This document shows, piece after piece, positions 54,242 to 62,544 of a stretch of DNA of 64,000 nt; the first letter of the stretch is position 1; every line of letters starts with the position of its first letter. The stretch is taken from the NCBI RefSeq assembly GCF_000745965.1, contig NZ_KN050789.1, forward strand, positions 62,001 through 126,000. The letters run 5' to 3'. Made by a program: the position numbers and the translations under genes. Origin of the DNA: Edaphobacter aggregans DSM 19364. GTDB lineage: Bacteria > Acidobacteriota > Terriglobia > Terriglobales > Acidobacteriaceae. The notes under the pieces are model-generated. The model had not been told where the DNA came from. It did no database searches and worked only from the letters and a program-made list of their open reading frames with translations.

Positions 54242-54981
54242 GGGTGGGCGGTCTTTTCTTTGGCGGCTAGCCAGGAGCGGAAGTCGTCGGTGGGGAGCAC
54301 GCGGAGGTTCGCGTTCATGCGGTAGTGGCCGAGGCCGCAGAGCTGGGTGCAGAGGATGGCGTAGGTTCCCGGCGTGGTGGGGGTGAAGTGGATGTGGATG
54401 GACTCACCGGGGACGGCGTTCTGTTTTAGGCGGAGCTCCGGGACAGAGAAGCCGTGGATGACGTCCTGCGCGCGGAGGGTGAGATCGACCTCGCGATTTG
54501 CGGGCAGGACGAGCTCGGAGGTGACGACGTCGTCGGGGGAGTGCGGGTCGGCGGGGTCGAGGCCGACGGGGTTGCCCTCGCCGGGCGAGGCGAGCTGCGG
54601 GCGCGTGACGCCGAAGGTGGCGTCGGGGCCGGGGTAACGGAAGTACCAGGCGAACTGAAGCCCGGTGACTTCGATCTGCATCGCCTCGTGCGAGGCGCCG
54701 GTGTAGCGGGTGGCGGCCCAGAGGCGCTCGGCGTGGATGGCGAGGGCTGTGAAGGTGACGGCGAGCAGAGCGAGAGGGAGGTACTCGATGGTCAGGAGGT
54801 GGCGGGCTTCGGTGGATCGGCGGAGCGCTAGACCCGCGAGAAGGAGGGCGTGTGCGAGCGCTGCGAGGGCGAGGATGATCCAGAGATTGAGGAGAAGATG
54901 ATGGTCAAGAGCAGGCCCGTGCGCGCTGGCGTCCGCCGGGAGGAGCGGCAGCAGGACCGTGAGATAAAGAGCCAAGGGCAC
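54238..54981 (-). CDS. ctaC: Cytochrome c oxidase subunit II
   Basis: 247 aa. A leader (ALYLTVLLPLLPADASAHG) and two membrane helices (LLLNLWIILALAALAHALLL, LALLAVTFTALA) anchor a periplasmic cupredoxin domain with the CuA ligands H176, C211, C215, H219 and M222 (ILCTQLCGLGHYRM); Q213 replaces the usual E. It accepts electrons from cytochrome c and passes them to subunit I. First gene of the oxidase operon. Cytochrome c itself is not encoded nearby. Confidence 0.95.
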   Translation of the reverse strand: MPLALYLTVLLPLLPADASAHGPALDHHLLLNLWIILALAALAHALLLAGLALRRSTEARHLLTIEYLPLALLAVTFTALAIHAERLWAATRYTGASHEAMQIEVTGLQFAWYFRYPGPDATFGVTRPQLASPGEGNPVGLDPADPHSPDDVVTSELVLPANREVDLTLRAQDVIHGFSVPELRLKQNAVPGESIHIHFTPTTPGTYAILCTQLCGLGHYRMNANLRVLPTDDFRSWLAAKEKTAHP

Positions 54982-55001
54982 ATCATCAAGGATAACGCGC
55001 C

Positions 55002-55973
55002 TTATGGCGTTGAGTTGACCGTTACAGTGTTGGGAATGTACTGACAGGCGTGATGGCGATCGTTATCCCAGCAGACAAGGATTGTGTGAGCTGCAGTGCG
55101 GAATTCGGATGATGTTGATGGATCAGAGGCCAGTTGACCGAGATGTGTCTTCGTCGCTGCGAAGATTGCCGGACTAAAAGTGATTCTTGGCAGGTTAGTG
55201 AGCAAGGTCATACGCACTGCGGGGTCACTTGAGTCCAGAAATCGCACAAGGTCATCGTTTAGTTCAGGATTTTGAGGTTGCGCGAGCGCGATCATTTGGA
55301 TTGTTTGAGCGATTGATGGAGCCGTCTGATCGGAACGATGAAGAAAACGCCGGACGGCTTGTTGCGCTTCGGGCAAAGAGGAGCCTTCTGTGATGTGAGT
55401 TACCGGGTCGGCGTGGTATGACGCCCCCGCAATGAGAAGGATGGCCGCAATACCGGGGCCAGCGTAGATCTTATCCTCCGGGTCTTTAGGTGAGGGAAGA
55501 GGTTGGGTGCTTTTCGGATCATCAAGAGCTCGGATCAATATCGGAAGTAACTCAGTGGGTGGCGGACGGAGCAACGCAATGGAGTTGAATACGAAATAAG
55601 CGGGCGCTTCGGTCGCTGGATCGAGAAGACGGGGGGCGAGGCGCAAGAGGTACGGAACTAAAAGCTGGCGCCGCTGACGATCGAGTCCGGGACCCGGTTG
55701 CGCGGACATCCCTGCGAGCGAGAGGACTGCAAAGGGGCGAACGAGCTCGTCGGGCGACTCTGTAAGGGCTATTAGCGCAGGTAGGTTAGCTTGCAGGTCC
55801 GTGAGAGGGGTTTTCGCGAGCGCTTCTGAGAGACTCTCGAGTCCATCGGAATCAGGGTGAGCTGCCGCCTCGGGAAGATTTCGAATCAATGATGGGAGAT
55901 CTGGTGGAGTTGCGGAACTCTGACCGAAGGAGATGCTTGTAGAAAGAAGGCAGAAAAGCAGGAGATGCGGCAT
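55002..55973 (-). CDS. Exported protein of unknown function, HEAT-like helices
   Basis: 323 aa with signal peptide (HLLLFCLLSTSISFGQSS). The body is built of helical pairs (LESLSEALAKTPLTDLQANLPALIALTES, VRMTLLTNLPRITFSPAIF) reminiscent of HEAT repeats but too divergent to assign. Two Cys close to the end (ILVCWDNDRHHACQY). Lower G+C than neighbours. It stands alone between ctaC and the CpsB-like gene. Confidence 0.68.
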   Translation of the reverse strand: MPHLLLFCLLSTSISFGQSSATPPDLPSLIRNLPEAAAHPDSDGLESLSEALAKTPLTDLQANLPALIALTESPDELVRPFAVLSLAGMSAQPGPGLDRQRRQLLVPYLLRLAPRLLDPATEAPAYFVFNSIALLRPPPTELLPILIRALDDPKSTQPLPSPKDPEDKIYAGPGIAAILLIAGASYHADPVTHITEGSSLPEAQQAVRRFLHRSDQTAPSIAQTIQMIALAQPQNPELNDDLVRFLDSSDPAVRMTLLTNLPRITFSPAIFAATKTHLGQLASDPSTSSEFRTAAHTILVCWDNDRHHACQYIPNTVTVNSTP

Positions 55974-56012
55974 GCGCCCAAGTGTAACCCGGGCCGGATT
56001 TCTAAATTGTCA

Positions 56013-56804
56013 TTACCGATTCAGCAGACGCTGCCACCAGCTCTTCGGCTCCAGGTTCTCGTAGAGATCGATCGGCTCGAGCTGCGGAGGCATGGGCTTG
56101 TTCAGGAAGGCGGCCAGCGGGTTGGAGACGCAGAGCAGGTGGGCGTACTCGGGGCCGTACTTGTCGGCGACCAGGTCGTGGGCCTCGCGCATCTTCGGCG
56201 GGCGCGAGCCGGTGTTGTGGGCATCGGTGGCGAGGAAGTGGACCCAACGCTTCGACAGCAGCTCATGCGCGACGCGCTGGGCGGTCTTGCCCATGCGGCC
56301 TGTGACCGAGCCGGCAGTGACCTGCACGAGCACGCCGCCGCGGAGCCACTCCATGATCAGCGAGGAGTCTTTCTGCAGTGTGGCGTTGCGCTCCGGATGC
56401 GTGAGAATGGGAGTCAGGCCGTCGAGCTGCATCTGGTAGAAGGTCTCGGCGAGGCCGCGGGGGATGGCGTAGTCGGGGATCTCGACGAGGAGGTAGCCGC
56501 CGCAGTTGAGGGTGAAGCGGCTGGCATCCATGCGAGCCTGCTCGATGTTGTCGTACGACATGTGGAAGTCGCAGCCGCGGCCTAGCTTGAGGTCGATGCC
56601 TTCTTTGTCGAGCAGGTGCTGCAGCTCGGCGACCTTGCTGGAGATGACCTCGGGGAGGTACGGGTAGTGTCCGTTGGCGTGCGGAGTGCAGGCGATGTGG
56701 GTGATGCCATCGTTGGCAGCCATGCGTGCCATCTCGATCGAGAGGTCGAGGCTCGTGGCGCCGTCATCCTGATCCCAGAGCAGATGATGGTGAATATCAA
56801 TCAT
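56013..56804 (-). CDS. CpsB/YwqE-type PHP phosphatase (tyrosine phosphatase-like)
   Basis: 263 aa with PHP metal motifs IDIHHHLLW (H5, H7) and ACTPHANGHYPY, then CDFHMSYDN, a later THPERNATLQ and ATDAHNTGSRPP. This matches the manganese-dependent tyrosine phosphatases that control capsule or exopolysaccharide chain length with a BY-kinase. No kinase gene is close, but glycosyltransferases follow at 62-64 kb, fitting a polysaccharide role. Confidence 0.88.
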   Translation of the reverse strand: MIDIHHHLLWDQDDGATSLDLSIEMARMAANDGITHIACTPHANGHYPYLPEVISSKVAELQHLLDKEGIDLKLGRGCDFHMSYDNIEQARMDASRFTLNCGGYLLVEIPDYAIPRGLAETFYQMQLDGLTPILTHPERNATLQKDSSLIMEWLRGGVLVQVTAGSVTGRMGKTAQRVAHELLSKRWVHFLATDAHNTGSRPPKMREAHDLVADKYGPEYAHLLCVSNPLAAFLNKPMPPQLEPIDLYENLEPKSWWQRLLNR

Positions 56805-56870
56805 CGCGTGCTCATCCTACCATCGCCCGTGGGGTGTTTTTGTAACACGATGGAGCTACCGGGCAATGGG

Positions 56871-57569
56871 CTACCGAGCCAGCGCAAGTGACTCGACCAT
56901 CGACTGGAAGAGGAGAAGGCCGTCGGCAGAGCCGAGCAGGCTCTCGCTCGAGCGGTCGGGATGCGGCATCATGCCGAGGACGTTGCGGCCCTCGTTGAGC
57001 ACACCGGCGATGTTTTCGAGCGAGCCGTTGGGGTTTGCCGCGGCGGTGATCTCGCCTGCAGGCGTGGTGTAGCGGAAGGCGATGCGATCCTGAGACTTCA
57101 GCTGCGCCAGGGTGTCGGCGTCGCAGAAGTAGTTGCCCTCCATGTGGCCGACGGGCATCTGGAGAACGCGGCCGCGCTCGAGCCCGTGAGTGAAGGTTGA
57201 GTTTGCGGTCTCGGTGCGCAGGTGGACCTGCTTGCAGATGTAGCGCTGTCCGGCGTTGCGCATCAGCGCGCCGGGAAGGAGGCCGGCCTCGCAGAGGATC
57301 TGGAATCCGTTGCAGATTCCCATGACGAGCCCGCCGCTGTTGGCGAACTTCGTGACGGACTGCATGATGGGCGCGAACTTGGCGATGGCTCCCGTGCGCA
57401 GGTAGTCGCCGTAGGCGAAGCCCCCCGGCACGAGGATGGCGTCACAGTCCTCGAGGTCTTCGGAGGCGTGCCAGAGAAAGGTCACCGGCTGATGCGTGAG
57501 CGTGTCGATGACGTTATAGGTGTCGTGGTCGCAGTTGGAGCCTGGGAAGACGAGGACGCCGAATTTCAT
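56871..57569 (-). CDS. purQ: FGAM synthase glutamine-amidotransferase subunit
   Basis: 232 aa. Class I glutamine amidotransferase with nucleophile C86 (MGICNGFQ), GFAYGDYLRTGAIA and the late HPDR of the catalytic His/Glu. It supplies ammonia to PurL for the fourth step of purine synthesis. Length matches the separate-subunit PurQ (about 230). purL and purS are not in the window. Confidence 0.94.
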   Translation of the reverse strand: MKFGVLVFPGSNCDHDTYNVIDTLTHQPVTFLWHASEDLEDCDAILVPGGFAYGDYLRTGAIAKFAPIMQSVTKFANSGGLVMGICNGFQILCEAGLLPGALMRNAGQRYICKQVHLRTETANSTFTHGLERGRVLQMPVGHMEGNYFCDADTLAQLKSQDRIAFRYTTPAGEITAAANPNGSLENIAGVLNEGRNVLGMMPHPDRSSESLLGSADGLLLFQSMVESLALAR

Positions 57570-57723
57570 AAGATGACCAAGCGAGAGATTTCTTGCTTTA
57601 AGGATAGCATCTGCTGTTGAGCGGACTCACTGTGTGCAGAACTGCCTGAGGCACGGAGCTGCGGCAGGGAACTGTCTTATCCTGAGCAGATGTGATGTGC
57701 GCAGAAGATTTGGAGCGTGTGAG

Positions 57724-58206
57724 ATGAGCGCAGCACCCCTGGGACCGCCGTCGCCGTTTCGCACAGCGGGCCGCGCGCTGATGGACTGGTGGCGCGCCGC
57801 AACGCTGGATGCGTTGATCGTGGGAGGGATGTGGCTGATTGGCCTCGAGCTGATTCGTGTGCCGTGGGCGCCGCTGTGGGCTCTGCTGGGCGCGTTGCTG
57901 CAGCTGATCCCGGTCTACGGCAGCATGATCGCGCTGATCGGGCCTGTGCTGGCGACCACGTTCATGGGCTCGGACGAGTTGTGGCGTCTGGGCCTGGTTC
58001 TGGGCCTCTATGGGTTGATCGTGATGTTGGATGGGCTGGTGATTGGGCCGTATGTCCTGCACCGCAAGACGAGGGTGCCGTGGTGGGCTGCACTACTGGG
58101 CCCGATCGTGCTTGGGTTGCTGATCCCGCCCTGGGGAGTCATTCTGGCTCCGCCTCTGCTGGCGGTTATCTATGCGCTGCGCGACAGGTCTGCGGCGCAG
58201 CGGTAG
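57724..58206 (+). CDS. Small AI-2E-transporter-like membrane protein
   Basis: 160 aa from the ATG at 57724. Four membrane helices (LIVGGMWLIGLELI, PLWALLGALLQLIPVYGSMI, LIVMLDGLVIGPYVLH, ALLGPIVLGLLIPPWGVILAPP) with the GPIVLGLLIPPWGVILAPPLL end resembling the C-terminal half of PerM/TqsA-like AI-2E family proteins (usually 340 aa or more). It may be a truncated or distinct short version. The function of the family is not settled. Confidence 0.75.
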   Translation: MSAAPLGPPSPFRTAGRALMDWWRAATLDALIVGGMWLIGLELIRVPWAPLWALLGALLQLIPVYGSMIALIGPVLATTFMGSDELWRLGLVLGLYGLIVMLDGLVIGPYVLHRKTRVPWWAALLGPIVLGLLIPPWGVILAPPLLAVIYALRDRSAAQR

Positions 58207-58214
58207 GCGGCGAC

Positions 58215-60005
58215 TCAGGCTCCGAGCGTGTAGCGCGTCTCCGCGAGGCGGTAGAGCGGACGCCAGACCAGCCGGTTGATGGTGACGACCATCAACGCCA
58301 TGACGATGGTTGCGAGCAGAAGGATCTGGAACTCCCCTCTGTCGGTGGCGGCGCTGATTGTTGCGCCGAGGCCGGTTGTCTGCAGCGTCTGGTTCTTCAG
58401 GTGGAAGTACTCGGCGATGATGCTGGCATTCCACGCGCCGCCGGAAGCCGTGACCAGTCCGGTGATGAGGTAGGGAAAGATGCCGGGCAGAATGACGGTC
58501 CGCCAGCGTTGCACTTCGGTGAAGCGGAAGAGCGTCGCGACCTCGCGCAGGTCAGTTGGGATGGCCATGGCTCCGGCGATGACGTTGAACAGGATGTACC
58601 ACTGCGTTCCGAGCATCATCAGGGCGATGGAGCCGATGCCAAGGCCTCCGCCCATCTTGACCAGCGCGAGCAGAATGACAGGGAAGAGCGCGGTGGCGGG
58701 AACAGATGCGGCGATCTGCGCCAGCGGCTGGGCGATGCGCGCGAGGCGAGGATGAAAGCCGATGGCGACTCCCGCAGGAATCGTCCAGGCCGAGGCGAGC
58801 AGCAGCGCCGTATTGACGCGCAGGAACGTTGCCAGCGCTCCCTTCATGATCGCGGCGAACTCCGTCCGCTGCACCTGGCGCAGCAGCGAGAGCGCGTGGA
58901 GGGCCGCGTAGAGAACGACGACGAAGATGACGGCGAGGACAAAGCCCCGCAGCAGCCCCGCCCAGCGCTCGTGTCGCTTCACCGCGGCCTCATCGAACTG
59001 TGCGGCCTTCCGGGCCTGGCTGCTTCGGCCTTCGGCGACGCGCTGATAGATGGCTTCGGTGAGCGGTTTGATAGTGCGGCGGCTCAGCGTCTTGATTGCG
59101 CGGGAGTGCTGGAGCATATGCAGCAGCGGTGAGCCGATGCGCGACTTCGTCTCCACCTGTTCGAACTTGAACTTATCGCTCCAGGCGATGATCGGCCGCC
59201 AGATGAGCTGGTCGGTGGCGACGATGATGGCGATCATCGTGAACAGGCCCCAGGCGATCGCTTTGCCGTCGCCGGTGCTCGCGGCGGTCTGCAGGTACGA
59301 GCCGAGGCCGGGCAGGCGGAAGTCGCGCGTGCCGAGAACGAACATCTCGCAGGCCATCAGAAAGAACCATCCTCCGGCGACCGAGACCATGGAGTTCCAC
59401 ACGAGACCGATGGCGGCGTAAGGCAGCTCAAGCTCGATCAGCCGCTGCCAGCGCGAGAACTTGTAGATCGTCGCGGCCTCGCTCAACTCGCGCGGGATGC
59501 TCTTCAGCGACGAGTAGAAGCTGAAGGCCATGTTCCAGACCTGGCCGGTGAAGATGAGAACGATGGCGCCCATCTCGACGCCGATCTGCCGCGTGGGAAA
59601 CAGCGCCACCATCGCCAGCATGACGCCAGGCAGAAAGCTCAGCACAGGGATGGACTGCAGGATGTCGAGCCCGGCGATCATCAACGCCTCGACGCGGCGG
59701 TTGTAGGCTGCGATGTATCCGTAGCCGATGGCGAAGATGAGGCTCAGAAGATAGGCCAGACCGATGCGGACGATGGAGTAGAAGGCGTAGAGCGGCAGTG
59801 CGCGCGGGCTCAGCGAGATGGTGATCTGCGGAACCGGTTGGCCGAACCAGTACTTCGCGATCTGCACCACGCCGTAGAAGCAGGCGAGGCCGATTCCGGC
59901 GACGCAGAGATCGAGTACGACCGGCCAGCTTCGCTTGAGCACCTGCGAGCGGGCGAGCATCTCCGTGCTGCGGGTGTAGCTGAAGCTGGGAGGGAGCTGG
60001 ATCAT
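58215..60005 (-). CDS. ABC transporter permease with two fused permease domains (NitT/TauT type)
   Basis: 596 aa, with two binding-protein-dependent permease domains: the first to about residue 270 (LLSLIFAIGYGYIAAYN, YAAIGLVWNSMVSVAGG) and the second from about 350 (VIFVVVLYAALHALSLL, NTALLLASAWTIPAGVAIGF to IIAEYFHLK). Half-size permeases of the SsuC/TauC/NrtB group are fused here. The start at 60005 overlaps the ATPase stop (ATGA), so they are co-translated. No substrate-binding protein gene is in the window. Confidence 0.88.
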   Translation of the reverse strand: MIQLPPSFSYTRSTEMLARSQVLKRSWPVVLDLCVAGIGLACFYGVVQIAKYWFGQPVPQITISLSPRALPLYAFYSIVRIGLAYLLSLIFAIGYGYIAAYNRRVEALMIAGLDILQSIPVLSFLPGVMLAMVALFPTRQIGVEMGAIVLIFTGQVWNMAFSFYSSLKSIPRELSEAATIYKFSRWQRLIELELPYAAIGLVWNSMVSVAGGWFFLMACEMFVLGTRDFRLPGLGSYLQTAASTGDGKAIAWGLFTMIAIIVATDQLIWRPIIAWSDKFKFEQVETKSRIGSPLLHMLQHSRAIKTLSRRTIKPLTEAIYQRVAEGRSSQARKAAQFDEAAVKRHERWAGLLRGFVLAVIFVVVLYAALHALSLLRQVQRTEFAAIMKGALATFLRVNTALLLASAWTIPAGVAIGFHPRLARIAQPLAQIAASVPATALFPVILLALVKMGGGLGIGSIALMMLGTQWYILFNVIAGAMAIPTDLREVATLFRFTEVQRWRTVILPGIFPYLITGLVTASGGAWNASIIAEYFHLKNQTLQTTGLGATISAATDRGEFQILLLATIVMALMVVTINRLVWRPLYRLAETRYTLGA

Positions 60006-61354
60006 ACCTCGATCTCCGGCGCAGTCGGAGTCTCGGCCTCCTGATGGAGCTTCTCGGGCTGAATGAAGCGGCGTCGCGAGGCATCGAAGTCGAACAGCTC
60101 GGCGTAGCGGCCCCAGTTGATGGCAGTCTCCAACTGGCGCACGGTCTCGTCCTCGCTGAACTGCTCGTCTAGCATGTCGTGGAAGAACTCCTCGGGGACG
60201 CTCTTGTCGCTCTTGGCCTCGATGGCGCGTACGATCTGGCGCAGCAGCAGGACGTTTTCGACGGCGGCGGTACGGAAGAGCTCCTTCTGGCGAAGAATCT
60301 CGGAGTTTGCGTACTCGGCGCCGGTGGGTGTGATGGCCGCGTCGCCCTCGTTCACCTTGAGGAAGCCGAGAAGCTGCGCGGCATCGACGATGGGCAGCAG
60401 GTCGTCGATCTCAAAGGCGAGGTCGTCGGCGAGGCGGTAGATGTCGTCCTTGCCGTTGTGATCGAGCAGAATCTCGAGCAGGCCGGCGATGCCTCCCGGA
60501 CGCGCATGGGGCAGCATCTGGTACTGCATGTGGCGCTGGTCGCGCACGGGCCTGCCGTCGGGCGTGACGGGCAGAGCGGGAGGCTTGGCCTCGGGCTGCG
60601 TGAGCACCTTGTAGATGTAGTCCACCAGCTGGGTGAAGGCCGGCGCCTTGCGGTCACGAGGATGCGGAATGGCGACGCGGAAGTCCGTGCGGACGTGGCC
60701 GGGGTTGCGGCCGAGTACGATGATGCGGTCGGCCAGCAGCACGGCCTCTTCGATGTTGTGGGTGACGATGAAGATGGCGCGCGTGGGGATGGTCTTGTTG
60801 TGCCACAGCTCCAGCAGCTCGCTGCGCAGGTTTTCGGCGGTCAGCACGTCGAGCGCGGAGAAGGGCTCGTCCATGAAGAGGACCTCGGGCTCGACGACCA
60901 GGGCGCGGGCGAATCCCACGCGCTGGCGCATGCCTCCGGAGAGCTCCTTGGGGTAGGCGGCCTGGAAGCCGTCGAGGCCGACCGTATCGAGGATCTTCAT
61001 AGCGCGCTTGCGGCGCTCGGCCGGCTCCATGCCGCGGGCCTTCAGCGGGGCTTCGACGTTCTCAAAGACTGTGAGCCAGGGAAAGAGGGCGAAGCTCTGG
61101 AATACGATCGAGACGTTGACGTCGGCCGATTGCACCGGCCGGTCGTGCCAGTAGACCTGGCCCGCCGAAGGCGTCGAGAGACCGGTCAACATACGCAGCA
61201 GCGTCGATTTGCCGGAGCCGGATGGCCCCAGCAGCGCCACGATCTCTCCCTCGCTGATCGAGAGATCGGTCGGCGAGATGACCTGGATGCGGTTCTCGCT
61301 CGGCTGCGCATAGTATTTTTCGACCTGTTCGGCGCGTATGATCACTTGCTGCAT
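60002..61354 (-). CDS. ABC transporter ATP-binding protein, nitrate/sulfonate/taurine-type, with C-terminal domain
   Basis: 450 aa. Residues 1-250 form the nucleotide-binding domain: Walker A GPSGSGKS (43-50), signature ELSGGMRQRVG and Walker B VLFMDEPFSALD; residues 260-450 form the extra AAA-associated helical domain found in this group (LAFEIDDLLPIVDAAQLLGF). It would energise import across the inner membrane with the fused permease. The four-base overlap with the permease gene shows an operon; the ligand is unknown. Confidence 0.88.
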   Translation of the reverse strand: MQQVIIRAEQVEKYYAQPSENRIQVISPTDLSISEGEIVALLGPSGSGKSTLLRMLTGLSTPSAGQVYWHDRPVQSADVNVSIVFQSFALFPWLTVFENVEAPLKARGMEPAERRKRAMKILDTVGLDGFQAAYPKELSGGMRQRVGFARALVVEPEVLFMDEPFSALDVLTAENLRSELLELWHNKTIPTRAIFIVTHNIEEAVLLADRIIVLGRNPGHVRTDFRVAIPHPRDRKAPAFTQLVDYIYKVLTQPEAKPPALPVTPDGRPVRDQRHMQYQMLPHARPGGIAGLLEILLDHNGKDDIYRLADDLAFEIDDLLPIVDAAQLLGFLKVNEGDAAITPTGAEYANSEILRQKELFRTAAVENVLLLRQIVRAIEAKSDKSVPEEFFHDMLDEQFSEDETVRQLETAINWGRYAELFDFDASRRRFIQPEKLHQEAETPTAPEIEV

Positions 61355-61470
61355 CGGAGTCTGGGTTCAAGACGTAGTGAGTCGGCTGAAATTGATGTAG
61401 GCTTGCTGTCCGAGGCTCTGGGCCCAGCGTATCATTACTCTGTAAGATCATAGTAAAGCGACGCAGATCG

Positions 61471-61483
61471 ATTGCATTGCAAT
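61471..61483. promoter_or_regulatory. Palindromic site ATTGCATTGCAAT, possible operator
   Basis: A perfect 13-bp palindrome (ATTGCA, T, TGCAAT) in the 165-bp divergent gap between the ABC ATPase and the response regulator gene, 37 bp before the latter's ATG. Could be bound by a regulator controlling one or both genes. Confidence 0.35.
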
Positions 61484-61519
61484 GGAGCGTTGAATAATTT
61501 CGATGGGGAAGAGTTCAGC

Positions 61520-61900
61520 ATGTCAGAGATGCCGTCAACGACATCAAGACCGAGAGTTCTCGTCGCTGACGACGAGCAGGTAATCGCAAATACTTTGGCA
61601 ATCATCCTGAACCAGGCAGGATTTGACGCGCGCGCGGTGTTCAGCGGAGAGAAGGCCGTCGAGATGCTCGACAGCTTTCAGCCCGACATGCTCATCAGCG
61701 ATGTCATCATGACCGGGATGACCGGCATCGAGGCCGCAATTATCACGCGAGCCCGCCTTCCGAAGTGCAAGATTCTTCTCTTCTCCGGCCAGGCAGCCAC
61801 GGCCGACCTGCTCGAGAAGGCACGCGTGCAGGGTCATGAGTTCGAGATACTTGCCAAGCCCGTCCACCCGACGGACCTGCTGGCCAAGCTGCGCAGCTGA
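61520..61900 (+). CDS. Single-domain response regulator (CheY-like)
   Basis: 126 aa from an ATG with GGGGAAGAG upstream. Only a receiver domain: VLVADDEQ (D-D pair), phosphoacceptor D in DMLISDVIMTG and late K in EILAKPVHP. No output domain, so it may act by protein contact. Partner kinase unknown. Ends 19 bp before the converging acetyltransferase gene. Confidence 0.9.
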   Translation: MSEMPSTTSRPRVLVADDEQVIANTLAIILNQAGFDARAVFSGEKAVEMLDSFQPDMLISDVIMTGMTGIEAAIITRARLPKCKILLFSGQAATADLLEKARVQGHEFEILAKPVHPTDLLAKLRS

Positions 61901-61918
61901 GCGTATCTACGCCTGTCT

Positions 61919-62527
61919 CTAGCCGGCAACGACGTCAGTCGCGTGCCGCCGCCTCTCCTTGACCTTGACGGCTGGAACTCCGGCGTAGACGGTCCATGGC
62001 TCGAGATTGCGGGTCGCGACCGAGCCCAGTCCCAGCACCGCGCCCTCTCCAACGCTCACGCCGGGAGCGACCGAAGCGCGGGCGCAGATCCAGCTATAAG
62101 CTCCGAGGCTCATGGCAAAGGCGATCAGCGGGAACGCGGGATCGTCGTAGTCGTGCGTGGCTCCGCAGAGATAGGCGTCCTGCGAGAGGATGGCATGGGA
62201 GCCGAGGGTGATGGGCGCGGGGTTGTAGATCTCGGCGCCATCGGCCGCCGTCACCTGCTCGGCGCAGATCAGATTCCAGGGCGCCCATACCCTGGAGGCG
62301 GGGTAGAAGTGACACTTCGGACCCATGCTGGCGCCAAAGGATCGCAGCAGGAAGGAACGCCACGAGTGCAGGGGGCGCGGCGAGGTGCGATAGAGCAGCG
62401 ACCAGCAGACGTTCCACATCAGCCGCCGCAGCCTGAGCCGGAGCGGGAAGGCCGGACGCAGATACGGGTCCCGAGCCGTATTCGCAGAGATGTGTTCCGC
62501 CGCGTTGTAATGAATCTCTCTTGGCAT
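61919..62527 (-). CDS. Sugar O-acetyltransferase (WcaF-like, hexapeptide type)
   Basis: 202 aa from the ATG at 62527 (MPREIHYNAAEH). Left-handed beta-helix hexapeptides (NLICAEQVTAADGAEIYNPAPITLGSHAILSQ, VSVGEGAVLGLGSVATRN) and the family end VYAGVPAVKVKER. It should acetylate a sugar of an exopolysaccharide repeat unit. It starts 17 bp after the glycosyltransferase stops, so same transcript. Confidence 0.88.
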   Translation of the reverse strand: MPREIHYNAAEHISANTARDPYLRPAFPLRLRLRRLMWNVCWSLLYRTSPRPLHSWRSFLLRSFGASMGPKCHFYPASRVWAPWNLICAEQVTAADGAEIYNPAPITLGSHAILSQDAYLCGATHDYDDPAFPLIAFAMSLGAYSWICARASVAPGVSVGEGAVLGLGSVATRNLEPWTVYAGVPAVKVKERRRHATDVVAG

Positions 62528-62544
62528 GTCCGCTGGCCTGGCCT

